Assembly: GCF_028554725.1 (NCBI RefSeq)
Contig: NC_071671.1
Coordinates: forward strand, 15,375,501 to 15,439,500
From: Zeugodacus cucurbitae
Lineage: Eukaryota; Arthropoda; Insecta; Diptera; Tephritidae
Direction of reading: 5' to 3'
Length of the DNA stretch: 64,000 nucleotides
Positions 39,667 through 51,396 of the stretch are shown piece by piece (within the stretch, counting starts at the first letter, position 1; each line of letters starts with the position of its first letter). Position numbers and translations under genes: made by a program. The notes beneath the pieces are model-generated. The model was not told where the DNA came from. It saw nothing but the letters and a program-made list of their open reading frames with translations, and ran no database searches.

Positions 39667-41301
39667 TCTTCTTCTTCTTGACTGGCGTAGACACCGCCTA
39701 CGCGGTTATAGCCGAGTCCAAAACAGCGCGCCACGTATCCCTCCTTCTGGCAGTTTGGCGCCAATTGGTTATACCAAGCGAAGCCAGGTCCCTCTCCACC
39801 TGGTCCTTCCATCGGAGTGGAGGTCTCCCTCTTCCTCGGCTTCCACCAGAGGGTACTGCATCGAATACTTTCGGAGCTGGAGCACATTCATCCATTCGAA
39901 CAACATGACCTAGCCAGCGTAGCCGCTGTTTGTTTATTCGCTGGACTATGTCTATGTCGTCGAATAACACATACAGCTCATCGTTCCATCGTCTGCGGTA
40001 TTCGCCGTTGCCAATTCTTAAGGGACCGTAAATCTTCCGCAAAACCTTTCTCTCGAAAACTCCTAGTGCCGTCTCATCGGATGTTGACATCGTCCACGCT
40101 TCTGCACCGTAAAGTAGGACGGGAATGATGAGAGACTTGTAGAGTTTGGTTTTTGTTCGTCGAGAGAGGACTTTACTTTTCAATTGCCTACTTAGTCCAT
40201 AGTAGCACCTGTTGGCAAGAGTGATTCTGCGTTGGATTTCCAGGCTGACATTGCTGTTGCTGTTAATGCTGGTTCCCAGGTAGACGAAATTATCTACAAC
40301 TTCAAAGTTATGACTGTCAACAGTGACGTGGGAGCCAAGACGCGAATGCGCTGACTGTTTGTTTGATGACAGGAGATATTTCGTCTTGCCCTCGTTCACC
40401 ACCAGACCCATTCGCTTCGCTTCCTTATCCAGTCTGGAAAAAGCAGAACTAACGGCGCGGGTGTTGTTTCCAATGATATCGATATCATCGGCGTACGCCA
40501 GTAGCTGTACACTTTTATAGAAGATTGTACCTTCTCTATTTAGCTCTGCAGCTCGTGTTATTTTCTCCAGCATCAGGTTAAAGAAATCACACGAGAGTGA
40601 GCCACCTTGTCTGAAACCTCGTCTGGTATCAAACGGCTCGGAGAAGTCCTTCCCGATCCTGACGGAGCTTTTGGTGTTGCTCAACGACAGCTTACACAGC
40701 CGTATTAGTTTTGCGGGGATAACAAATTCAGACATCGCGGCATAAAGGCAGCTCCTTTTTTGCTGTCGAAAGCAGCTTTAAAGTCGATAGAGAGATGGTG
40801 TGTGTCGATCCTATTTTCCCGGGTCTTCTCCAGAATTTGGCGCATGGTGAATATCTGGTCTGTTGTTGATTTTTCAGGTCTAAAGCCACACTGATAAGGT
40901 CCAAAGAGTTTGTTGACGGTGGGCTTTAGTCTTTCACACAATACGCTTGACAGAACCTTATACGCGATGTTCAGGAGGCTTATCCCACGGTAATTGGCGC
41001 AAACTGTGGGGTCTCCCTTTTTGTATTGGGCAGAGTACACTGAGATTCCAATCGTCAGGCATGCTTTCTTCCGACCATATTCTGCAAAGAAGCTGATGCA
41101 AGCACCTTATCAGCTCTTCGCCGCCGCATTTAAATAGCTCGGGCGGTAATCCATCGGCTCCTCCCCGCCTTATTGTTCTTCAAGCGGGTAATTGCTATTC
41201 GAATTTCTTCACGGTCGGGCAATGGAACATCTGCTCCATCGTCGTCGATTGGGGAATCGGGTTCGCCATCTCCTGGTGTTGTACTTTCACTGCCATTCAT
41301 A
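39667..41301 (-). pseudogene. non-LTR retrotransposon copy C, 5'-truncated and frameshifted reverse transcriptase
   Basis: The reading frame on the minus strand encodes the second half of the reverse transcriptase: FRQGGSLSCDF, then the catalytic-type AYADDIDIIG, then the LRWLGHVVRMDE and GRGRPPLRW tail, stopping at 39698. Toward the element's 5' end, homology continues in other frames (CANYRGISLL and FRPEKSTTDQ around 40705-41040), with at least two frameshifts near 40735 and 41035. It is cut off at 41301, within the sequence coding for the start of the NGSE region of copy D. The 3' end carries the family tail with four AAG units. Exact 12-bp duplications flank it. The endonuclease domain of such elements is missing because of the 5' truncation. 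Confidence 0.88.
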
Positions 41302-41313
41302 CCTCGTATAGTT
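41302..41313. repeat. target-site duplication, right (copy C)
   Basis: CCTCGTATAGTT, identical to 39655-39666. Confidence 0.85.
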
Positions 41314-42174
41314 AAATATGAATAAATCTACTTCAAGAGCGGCTGCATTCCACATCACAGGGAATTTAATTTAAAGTTCTACATATCTACAAATAAGGCG
41401 AGGTTAATTTAGTCTTTTAAATCTGAACACCATGTGGAAAATGTGTAGGAATCTTCGCTCAATTTATAATAGATCTTTATTAGGTAAGCTAAAGCTCTTA
41501 GCCAAAATTACTTTTATTCTATTTTCTACAGATCGGAATTGAAACTTTGTTTCATCGAATAACGATTACGAAATAAGATCGTAGTATAGGATGGGGCTAA
41601 CTTTTCGTGACACAAATACTTAATCTCGCGGAGTCCCGAAGCTAAAAATTCCCACAACATCGAAAACATTTTTTCGGCATCAAATTTACATCACCGAGTC
41701 GTTGAATGACAAGATGGATCTTTCATCTCAAAATGGAGTTCATAAAATTCAAAGAAAAAACTGCAAACTTATAAAGTTATCAGTATTCGCGAATATATTG
41801 GTTCTCGAAGATTTTGTGGATATTTATAGATACCACAAAATAGACGTCCACTAAGGTGAATTATTTTTTCTCAACGTTAAAGTGCTATCAGTGTTCTGTT
41901 CATCATGGACCTGTTTTATGTAAAACCAATGAAATTACATCTCAGATACTAGCGATTGCGTTCGGTCCAGTATGAAATGTAATCATTCTTACGAGTAATG
42001 ACAGAAATTACTACCACCAGTATTAGCAAAATGTTAACTTAAGAAAACTAAGTTTAAGCGAAACTATTGAACTTTATCATTCAACAAAGTAAACTTATGC
42101 AATACTTTTATTTGAAGTGTGTAAATAATTAAGTAACTTAAGATTATAAGAAGATATGTATTATTCGTATGCGG
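41314..42174. other. upstream flank of the receptor gene; nothing recognised
   Basis: AT-rich, no coding frame and no repeat family recognised. It is the 5' flank of the Gr21a-like gene and would hold its receptor-neuron enhancers if the gene were ever expressed from here. Confidence 0.4.
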
Positions 42175-42182
42175 TATAAAAA
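42175..42182 (+). promoter_or_regulatory. TATA box candidate of the Gr21a-like gene
   Basis: TATAAAAA preceded by GCGG, about 98 bp before the chosen ATG. A CAGTT near 42209 could be the initiator, about 35 bp downstream, slightly further than usual. The call rests on position and sequence only. Confidence 0.3.
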
Positions 42183-42272
42183 GCAGTGTAAGAAAGCCTA
42201 AAGCTTCGCAGTTATTTTTGAAAATTAGTGGAAAACACTCGTGTCGGGAAAATTTTAGGACTCTTACAAAGA

Positions 42273-43952
42273 ATGGCCTACTGGGCGATAGCGACTCGCA
42301 AAGACTCGCCACCAATGAAGATCACGCCAGTGTTGAATCCCAATCAACGTGAATTCCTGGAAGATGAACTACTCTACCGCGAAAAACTGGAAATGCTCGC
42401 CGAGAACAATACAATCAGCACGGATCTATTTGTGCGGAAGTTCGAGGATATCGACGACCCCGTCTGGAAAAAGCAATACACCGTAATCCACAGAAGCCTG
42501 GTATGCCACGCATCGGCTACTCATGGACATCGAATCAAGTCTTCTGGGCCATATTCGTTTTCTCGATGCAAACTACCATAGCGGTATTGGTGTTGCGTGA
42601 ACGCGTGAATACGTTTCTCAACGATTCCGATCGGCGCTTCGACGAGGCAATCTACAACGTGATCTTCATAAGTTTATTATTCACGAATTTCCTTTTGCCG
42701 GTTGCAAGTTGGCGCCATGGTCCACAGGTGCGATCCTCAAGAATATGTGGACAAATTATCAATTGAAGTTCTTGAAAGTGATAGGTTCACCGATTGTATT
42801 CCTGGAACTGTATCCGCTCACCTGGAGTTTGTGTTTCTTCTCGTGGGGCGTGAGTATTGCGATCACTTTGTCGCAGTATTATCTGGAGCCGAATTCCAAG
42901 TTGTGGTACACTTTCGCCTACTATCCGATTATTGCTATGCTAAATGGTTTCTGCAGGTTGTGGTAAGTTGAGCAATTCTACAGTTGTTTTCTCTTGAGAT
43001 TAGTCATTGCATGTTCACTCTATAGGTATATTAAATGCACAGCCTTTGGTACCGCTAGTCGCGCTCTATCCGCCTCACTGGAATTAACAATGATGAGTGA
43101 TAAACCAGCGAAGAAGCTCACCGAATATCGTCATCTTTGGGAAGATTTAAGTCACATGATGCAGCAACTAGGTAAAGTTGACGAAGTTATGAAACCCGTT
43201 AAAAGAATATTCTAGTGGGGTCTAATTTTTTGCAAGATCTTAATCATAAGTTGAAGTAATCGATCCGATCAAAGCCTTTGATACTTTCAAACTAGTTGTG
43301 ATCGATAAGATTCATGTTGAACTCTGATTTTCTAAGCTCTACACCAATGCTGCTCCGAATAGCAGCCTTTTTTCATCGAGCCAGCTTTTCCTATACTATT
43401 TGATCTCCCATTTTCGGTATCTCCGCTCTCTTTTTCAGGACGCGCTTACTCCAACATGTATAGCATGTACTGTCTGGTCGTATTCTTATGGCTCCATGAG
43501 TGAAATTATGGATCATGGCGCTACTTATAAGGAAGTTGGTCTCTTCGTTATCGTTTTCTATTGCATGAGCTTGCTCTACATCATTGCAATGAGGCGCATT
43601 ATGCCACCCAGAGTGTCGGTTTGGACTTTCAAACGAAGCTCTTGAATGTGGATCTCACCGGTGTGGATAATGCTACACAAAAGGAGGTTGAAATGTTTCT
43701 CATGGCCATAACAAAGAATCCGCCGATTATGAATTTGGACCGTTATGCTAATATCAACAGAGAACTAATTACGTCAGTACGTTGAGTATATATTTTTCGT
43801 CTTGAAAGACAAACTTAATTGAGGAAATTTTTACTTTGCAGAATATTTCATTCATGGGTACTTACTTGGTGGTGTTGTTGCAATTCAAAATTACCGAACA
43901 GCGGAATTACTCTATGAAACAGAGCAGAATGGAGTCGCTTATGGAGGAATGA
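42273..43952 (+). pseudogene. Gr21a: Gr21a-like gustatory (CO2) receptor gene, four exons, frame broken four times
   Basis: Seen: exon 1 from ATG 42273 (MAYWAI) to 42962; introns 42963-43025, 43172-43438 and 43777-43841, all GT-AG, each restoring a sensible protein at the join. The last exon ends at TGA 43950-43952. Diagnostic pieces are ISTDLFVRKF, SWTSNQVFWAIF, FTNFLLPVASWRHGPQV, SPIVF, LWYTFAYYPIIAMLN, LTEYRHLW, LSHMMQQLG, GRAYSNMY, DHGATYKEVGLFV, NEAHYA, VGLDFQTKLL, NPPIMNL and the C-terminal TYLVVLLQFKITEQR. Known: this matches Gr21a, a seven-transmembrane receptor subunit that works with Gr63a to detect CO2 in Drosophila antennal neurons. Odd: one base is missing near 42493, one near 42729 and one at 43585. 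About 20 bases are missing at 43486, removing roughly seven residues before YGSMSE. Splice sites are intact. Inferred: a recently dead gene or dead duplicate; assembly errors are the alternative. The short frames visible in the three phases are all pieces of this one gene. Confidence 0.85.
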
Positions 43953-45078
43953 ATGTTTGAAAAAATTTTGCTTTGTAAAGCTTTGTTGCTTTAGTGAAAG
44001 AAATATTTATTTCGATCTTTGTCTTTGCTCATCTCAGATAATTTGTGGATTAGAAGTCCAGTTCGTTCTTTGATTTTTTTACTACAAAGCCCATTAATAG
44101 TTAATTAATTAATATTAAATATTAAATTCAAACTTTGTTCGGTTAGCTTCTTCTTGATTTTCTTTCTCTTCTTATTGATTAATTAGTGGCTATTCTAGCA
44201 GTAAGGTAATAGTTAAAGTCCAAAATTGAACATTTAGCTGACGCAGTGGAGAAAAGTGGAAAGAAAATTGCTTCCTTATTAAAGGTGTGTCCTGCCATTC
44301 CATCAAACTGGAAGTCCAATATTATTTCTGATCACCATCAAACGGTTTATACATCAAATATTGGTCAACTGGTCGGTCCAATCGTATTTTCAGTATTTTA
44401 GTCGCAACTAAACTTTGAGTTTTACTACAAACGAAAAGGATAATATTTAGGCAAAGAGACAGCAAACTAAAACCAAAACTTACATTTCACATACATAGAA
44501 ACTCCGCCACTGTACGTGGGTATTTAGTACATATACATACATATATAGTATGATACCTACTGGAATTCTCCGTAATTTGAGTTCAATTGCTCCTTTACAC
44601 TCGTATTTGCCATTGACAAATGCCGTAACACATCCTCGTGTCATTGCTCTTTGTTTGATTTTATTCAGTAGCTTGTGGCATTGTGTTGTAATATGTTTAC
44701 TCGTACTCCCATGAACATACAAATGTGTTTGCATTTAAACTTTTGTTGTAGTTCAATGACGTTTAATCATTTGAAAATTGATTTGAAATCGTTTGCAAAG
44801 TGGTCGTTAACATTTCAAAGGTTCATTTGGCAAGCTAGGCAAATTAATGGCTTTTAAATTAATTGCACGTCACTACTTGAGGAAGCAAAATATCAAGATG
44901 GCTCATGTAATGCACAACTCAATTTAAAGATCACTATTTACTTGCATTTAAAACTTAGGAAAATATTGATCTTGTATCGTTTCATGTTGCTGGATATTAA
45001 AATTTCCGTCTTCCTGGCTAATCTGCCACCTGTTAAGCAGCGATTACAACACACCAGCGAATCAGCTTAAAATGAAAT

Positions 45079-45122
<44 letters not shown>

Positions 45123-48100
45123 GCAAAAAGAACATGCAAGCCAACATACATTCATAATGTACATTTGTTTATAACAGAAATTTACAATACCGTAAGATAA
45201 TATATTTTATACTTTTTATATCGCTCTTTCCATTTTTGGCTTTTTGCGACAATTTTTCGCTCATCAACGCATCATGCATTTAATTGTCACCGACGCCGAC
45301 ATGTCTGACAGTCGATTACCATTATATCGTCATGGCCAGACGGCACCTGCGTAGGTATGAATTACCCACCAAGCAAATTTAAGGAATTTTCTAGTAGATT
45401 TCATCACGTAATAAAAATAATGATACTGGATGGAGATCAACTACTTAGAGGCAACAAAAAGAATGAAAAAATTAATTCTGTGGATATAAAGGTCTGCGAA
45501 AACATACCATCATACCAAAATACCGTATTTATGGTCGAAATTCAAAGATCTATAATGTTTAAGTTCGTACCTATTTATGTATATCAAATTCGAAAAAGCT
45601 TTAATTTCTATCAAAATTATTTTTTTTGAAAAGTTCCTCAGAATATATAAAAATAGAAATAACATTTTTGGTATACACAAGCCGCAATAACATCCTGACA
45701 ACTTGCTTCCGTTTATCCGCCGAGACAAGTGCCTTTTATATCCAGCAGCCACTTCAGTATATCAGCTTACTTAAACCACTTTACCCTGAACAATTGTTTC
45801 ATCAATTTGCAGCTCTTCAATGGCTTTTGTGTACTGATTATACGGATTCGGTGGAAATTTGTCACACACGTGAGTGTTATAGGCCTACAAATGCTGTAGC
45901 ATTATGCATACATCTATATAAAAATAAATATATTGGTTTGTGCTGGCAAAATGTTATTTTGCCATAAATATTGCGTGGTTCTGTTAGTGACAATTAATAA
46001 TCAAATCAAATACTAAAACAAATGTCCTCGAACCGTCACGAATTTACCGATCTCTCAATAAATGTTGGGTGGCCTTGAGTGAGTCAAATGAGTGAAATTA
46101 AATTTAAGTTCTATTACAGGTTTAAAACTTATTTCATCTTTGTGGGATGTAATTATTCGCAATTAGCGCGAAAACCTCTAAAAACAGATTGGTAACTCTC
46201 GTGTGAATCGACACAAATTCTACGAAACGTTATCAAGTTTATAAACTATATTTTTGTGACAAAACTGAGTTCAGATTTGCCTTTGGCGTAACCCTTTCTA
46301 TCCAGTAATATTTAATTTCTTCGAAGTCTAGGTATGTTTCCTTTACTGGAATTATTTTTAATTCGTTTAAAATTGGTAAAAGCTAAAACGTTTAACTTAT
46401 TGTCATGCTTTTGTGCATCGCCGCCATTTTGATAGCTTCTAAAATGCACAACAAAAGAATCGTTTATAATAAATATAAAACTAACGCCACATTTACATTG
46501 CTATCAAGAAGCACAACAACAATAAAATGGCAAAAAAGGAAGGAAGCTACGCTTAACATGTATGAGGAAATGCAGAAGTTCCCACTTATTAATATTTTAC
46601 ACACTGATAAAATGAACGTTGGTATTTGGCCTTTTTATACTTGCATTCGGGGAACCATTCTGAATAAAAATAGTTTAGAATAATATGGATGTTAAACCTT
46701 ACCCTATTAAAAATTGATTATATTCGAAAATATCCTTACTCGAACCTAGTACATAGTAGAGACTCTCATGGCTACCAAGATCTCAACTTGCACACGTCTC
46801 TTAAAGTGAAAAGCAGAAAGAAATAAATAATAAGAATTCTTATATAGAATGTGTCTAGAAGTTAGAACTGCTGAGCTGGATTCAGACTCGATTCACAGTA
46901 ACCACATTAAATTTCCAATTGTTGCATTTCCCAATTGGGCCGTTGGGGCATATTTATGAGTTATGTGCTAGAATGCGGGAAATCGAAAACCATGGAGCAA
47001 ACTCTACCTTAAAATTCCATACGTGCGTATATAAATATGTATGTATGTGGGTGAGAAAAATATAAAGTAATGCGAATATTTGTACATACATAAATATGTT
47101 AGTAGAGTATTCTTTACTTAAGATAACAGTACATACAAATATATGTAGTGTTTTTTCTTAACATAAATATTTCTGCATATTTTTTAAGACATAAAGATCC
47201 ATCAAGTCATTCATGTATCCTCATGTTGATGTGTGTTTGCTTATTTATATTAAAAAATACTACATGAATATTCATATTATTTATTTATTACATTCACATT
47301 TGAATCTGCTTCCATTTATGTATATCCTTCCTTTTCATTTCAATGCCTAGGTACACATATGCAAACGTCAACATGCAAAAGCACATTCATTCTACATTCT
47401 TCCGCAGCAAAAACTGACTGATCTACGTGAGCATTCAAGTGCTCTGCAGTATGCGACAAACATTAGGTCGAGTTTTGTTTGTTTATTTGAAAAGCATTAC
47501 AATTGAAGAAGCAGGGGGACGTTTGCTTACTAAACCTACTCGCTTACATACAAATTTACAACCGGCATTGTGTGGGAATTGCGAATAAAAGTGTGTAAAT
47601 TAAGTGAAATAAGTATGGTGGCAAATAAGCTTGAAGGATGTACGAGTACCTTAGCCGAGTGGGTTGAGCGCCCACTGCCGCCTAATCGTTGGGAGAGCAG
47701 CTTTTAGTAACAAACGGTCTGGAAATAAAAATTTCCTTCATCCAAAACTAAATTTTAGGGGCCTTGAAACTTGTGGTCAAATTCTTATACGAGAATAGAA
47801 AAACTAATTAACACAGATATCCAGGCATATTATTAATCTTATAATAAAGTCTTTTTTGGGATCTCTTTTTTAGTAAAATGCTATTCATATATGTTTTCCT
47901 ACATCTGGGGCTCTTTATAGCCTGTAAAAAGTCTTGAGTAAAGTTAAAGTTAAAAGTCTTAAAGTAAAGTTGCATAACGGTTGTAGAATGGCAAAATATC
48001 AAACTGTCCATCAATCAAGCTAAAGCCAAAGATAAAATAAACTGCAAATTGTTTTCGAACAAATTTCTGACAAATAATTCGATGAAATAAAATAATAATT

Positions 48101-50179
48101 GCTTTTTAATTTATTCTTTTAAATCTTATGTTCAATGATGGTTGCTAAAATTAGCAACTCATCTTCACACAATCTTAAATAAATGTGTTTCACTTTTCAT
48201 CTCAAGCTACTCAATAAACCATGACATGATAGGCATTTATTTTTGTCATGCTTCGGTTTACAGTTGGTTTCAAAATTCAATGCAACACATGTTTAAGAGC
48301 TTAAAGTTGTTATTCTGCTATAGGTGTTTCTACGGTGTTCAATCTTATGTCTCATAAACTAAAAAATACCAGGTTGTTTGTAGCAGTTTTAATAGGGATC
48401 ATAATATTTAGTTGGCCCATTTCGATGTCCCGAAGTCAGTTCTACTATTATTAACTTATTTTGGGCCATATTTCTATTTTAAAAGTAAAAAGCTCTTTAA
48501 ACAGTTGTTTTTTTGTAAAGTTGCTTCGAAATTATTTTTATTAGCCAAAATAAAATCTACTGAATACATTTGCTAGTCACTGTCTTTGGCAATTCAACTC
48601 CATAAACTAATTAGACACACGCGGCGTCAAAACCATAATGAATTAATTCAAAGTACTAATATCTCAAAAAATGCTTTGTCATTCAATATTTTGACGAAGA
48701 TAGAATGGTAATTATTAATTTTCAAAAGTACTGCAAAGACAACAACAGACCCATTCATATATTAAACACATAATATTTAGTAATTGCTAACTCACGTTGT
48801 GCGATTTCGATTCTTCTTTGGCAGGCTTCTTCAGTAGTTCTTGTAGCTCATAGCTTTTGGTTTTTATTGCTCGGAATACTTTTGAAGCCTCCTAAAGTGC
48901 TCGAAACAATTAAAGTGATGGCATTTATGCTTATCTAAACAGATCTATGTTTTTGCTATTATTGGCGAGTGATAGGTGGTTTATTGTGATTTTTTAGCTT
49001 CTTATTTTCTATTATTTTTACAAATTAGGTTTTAGCATTAATTTTTAAAGTGAACTTTTTTGTTGGTTTCTGCCTATATAAATATATGTATGACCAAATA
49101 TTATGACGAAATCAAATTCGCCTAGTCATAACTTGATGGAAGAATTACAATATGGACTCTTATGGTAGCTTATCTCAATTCTTTAGATTGTTTCTTTGAA
49201 TCAATTTTCCCTTTTGTTACTCATAATAATAACCTAAAAGCAAATTATGTTTTAAAAGTACATGAATACATTAATATTATGATAATTTTATGCTTTAAAA
49301 GCAGTTTTGTTGTCATATTTTTCTACCATTCTTTAGTCTTACAAGTGCCCTCTCTATCTTAATATATAACCCAACAGAGAAATGAATAATTGTCGACTCC
49401 CTTCAACAAAGGTGTTAAAAGAGCCTAAGGAGGAAAATGAGACCATGAAATTGGTTTTTATTTGACTGTTTCTCTCCCTCTCTCATACATGGCTTAAAAT
49501 GTTATTAGAGATTGGAATATTGACAACATATTCCTCAAGGTACTCGAGGACATTATAAATAAGTCCAGCTACAAGCTGAATACTATAAAAATTCTAAAAG
49601 TCTTCTAGATATAATAGAAATAAATAGTTAATCTTACTTACATATATTTCAGTACCGGTCCCCATATGTCGTCACTTGCACAGTAATGTGGGCGGAATCT
49701 TATTGTACACACTTCATGTAATCGTAACTTAGTCAAATCACTTTACGAAAATTCACTGTCATCCTCGGAGTTCAGTCCTTGCCTTTTCATGCAAATAAGC
49801 TTAAGTCTTAAACTTTTTGCCATCGAGCCAAAATTTCGCGATGTCAATGTTTCGCAATTACTTATTATTCTACAGTTGATTACTTTGTTTTTGTATTAGA
49901 GCAGCATTTTATATAAACACTCACACCCCTTTCGCTTACAATCGCCTGGGAAAATTTTAAATGAGATGAATTATTTCGAAATTAAATGGCAACTAAGTTT
50001 GCATTTAGAGTCAAGTTACTGCACCAACGACAAGAAGAGAGAATAATTAACGATATTGCTATGCAACGCTGAAATTACAACGCGCTCCCTTCGTATTCCA
50101 CAAAAACTCATATTGCACCGATTTCCCTTTCCGAAATTTGATTAGTTTTCGGTGGGAAAATAGAACTTTGCAAAAGCTA
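43953..50179. other. non-coding, AT-rich; no gene recognised
   Basis: No recognisable exon. An (AT)n run is listed separately. Frames at 45357-45629, 45626-45967 and 46405-46683 lack known domains or plausible composition. A block at 47645-47700 resembles a tRNA A box but has no B box or cloverleaf. Confidence 0.5.
45077..45120. repeat. (AT)n microsatellite
   Basis: About 44 bases of alternating AT with one AAAT interruption. Confidence 0.9.
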
Positions 50180-51281
50180 AAGGGTGATTTTTTAAGAGCT
50201 TGATAACTTTTTTTAAAAAAAAAACGCATAAAAGGCTGCGTCTTAGGTGGTCCATTCGGAAAGTCCAATTTTGGGCAACTTTTTCGAGCATTTCGGCCGG
50301 AATAGCCCGAATTTCTTCGGAAATGTTGTCTTCCAAAGCTGGAATAGTTGCTGGCTTATTTCTGTAGACTTTAGACTTGACGTAGCCCCACAAAAAATAG
50401 TCTAAAGGCGTTAAATCGCATGATCTTGGTGGCCAACTTACGGGTCCATTTCTTGAGATGAATTGTTCTCCGAAGTTTTCCCTCAAAATGGCCATAGAAT
50501 CGCGAGCTGTGTGGCATGTAGCGCCATCTTGTTGAAACCACATGTCAACCAAGTTCAGTTCTTCCATTTTTGGCAACAAAAAGTTTGTTAGCATCGAACG
50601 ATAGCGATCGCCATTCACCGTAACGTTGCGTCCAACAGCATCTTTGAAAAAATACGGTCCAATGATTCCACCAGCGTACAAACCACACCAAACAGTGCAT
50701 TTTTCGGGATGCATGGGCAGTTCTTGAACGGCTTCTGGTTGCTCTTCACCCCAAATGCGGCAATTTTGCTTATTTACGTAGCCATTCAACCAGAAATGAG
50801 CCTCATCGCTGAACAAAATTTGTCGATAAAAAAGCGGGTTTTCTGCCAACTTTTCTAGGGCCCATTCACTGAAAATTCGACGTTGTGGCAGATCGTTCGG
50901 CTTCAGTTCTTGCACGAGCTGTATTTTATACGGTTTTACACCAAGATCTTTGCGTAAAATCTTCCATGTGGTCGAATAACACAAACCCAATTGCTGCGAA
51001 CGGCGACGAATCGACATTTCACGGTCTTCAGCCACACTCTCAGAAACAGACGCAATATTCTCTTCTGTACGCACTGTACGCATTCGTGTGGTTGGTTTAA
51101 TGTCCAATAAAGTAAACTGAGTGCGAAACTTGGTCACAATCGCATTAATTGTTTGCTCACTTGGTCGATTATGTAGACCATAAATCGGACGTAAAGCGCG
51201 AAACACATTTCGAACCGAACACTGATTTTGGTAATAAAATTCAATGATTTGCAAGCGTTGCTCGTTAGTAAGTCTATTCAT
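50142..51281 (-). CDS. mariner DD41D transposase with altered C-terminus (379 codons)
   Basis: The start MNRLTNEQR is at 51281. The N-terminal part (about 1-115) is the helix-turn-helix DNA-binding region, with the linker around 115-140. The catalytic triad is D159 (FSDEAHFW), D252 (QQDGATCH) and D294 (TPLDYFLWG), with 41 residues between the last two. All three acids are present and there is no internal stop. After residue about 347 (DHLRRS) the 91-bp deletion fuses the frame to the element's left terminal sequence, and it then runs past the TA into flanking DNA, adding about 30 foreign residues. The core may be catalytically intact but the C-terminus is not that of the family. Confidence 0.9.
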   Translation of the reverse strand: MNRLTNEQRLQIIEFYYQNQCSVRNVFRALRPIYGLHNRPSEQTINAIVTKFRTQFTLLDIKPTTRMRTVRTEENIASVSESVAEDREMSIRRRSQQLGLCYSTTWKILRKDLGVKPYKIQLVQELKPNDLPQRRIFSEWALEKLAENPLFYRQILFSDEAHFWLNGYVNKQNCRIWGEEQPEAVQELPMHPEKCTVWCGLYAGGIIGPYFFKDAVGRNVTVNGDRYRSMLTNFLLPKMEELNLVDMWFQQDGATCHTARDSMAILRENFGEQFISRNGPVSWPPRSCDLTPLDYFLWGYVKSKVYRNKPATIPALEDNISEEIRAIPAEMLEKVAQNWTFRMDHLRRSLLCVFFLKKVIKLLKNHPLAFAKFYFPTEN

Positions 51282-51394
51282 GATGAAATGTCAAAGCATA
51301 CTGAGCATCTTTCTCTTTGACACCATGTCTGAAATCCCACGTGATCTGTCAAATACTAATGCATGAAAATCCTAACCTCAAAAAAATCACCCGT
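50180..51394 (-). mobile_element. DD41D mariner (rosa-like) copy 1, 1215 bp, lacking 91 bp near the transposase C-terminus
   Basis: Ends are A-A-GGGTGATTTTTT on the left and, read inward from the right, A-C-GGGTGATTTTTTT, each next to a TA that is the expected mariner target duplication (50178-50179 and 51395-51396). The transposase lies on the minus strand. Compared with copy 2, 91 bp are missing at the junction 50233/50234, which removes the natural end of the transposase and its stop. Known: DD41D mariners form a basal group named rosa after Ceratitis rosa. Inferred: the element could be moved in trans because both ends remain. Confidence 0.92.
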
Positions 51395-51396
51395 TA

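Noticed and set aside
39648..40128. Plus- and minus-strand frames rich in R, S, P and L
   Set aside because: Shadows of the reverse-transcriptase frame of copy C.
42228..43785. Several separate small genes in three frames
   Set aside because: Together with the introns they form one Gr21a-like gene; the frame changes are deletions or splice joins, not gene boundaries.
42273..43952. Identity as Gr63a, the CO2 co-receptor
   Set aside because: The conserved blocks (YRHLW, SHMMQQLG, DHGATYKEVG, C-terminal FKITEQR) fit Gr21a and not what I remember of Gr63a.
47641..47710. tRNA-like A box TAGCCGAGTGGG
   Set aside because: No B box (GGTTCGAATCC-like) follows and no acceptor or anticodon stem can be drawn.
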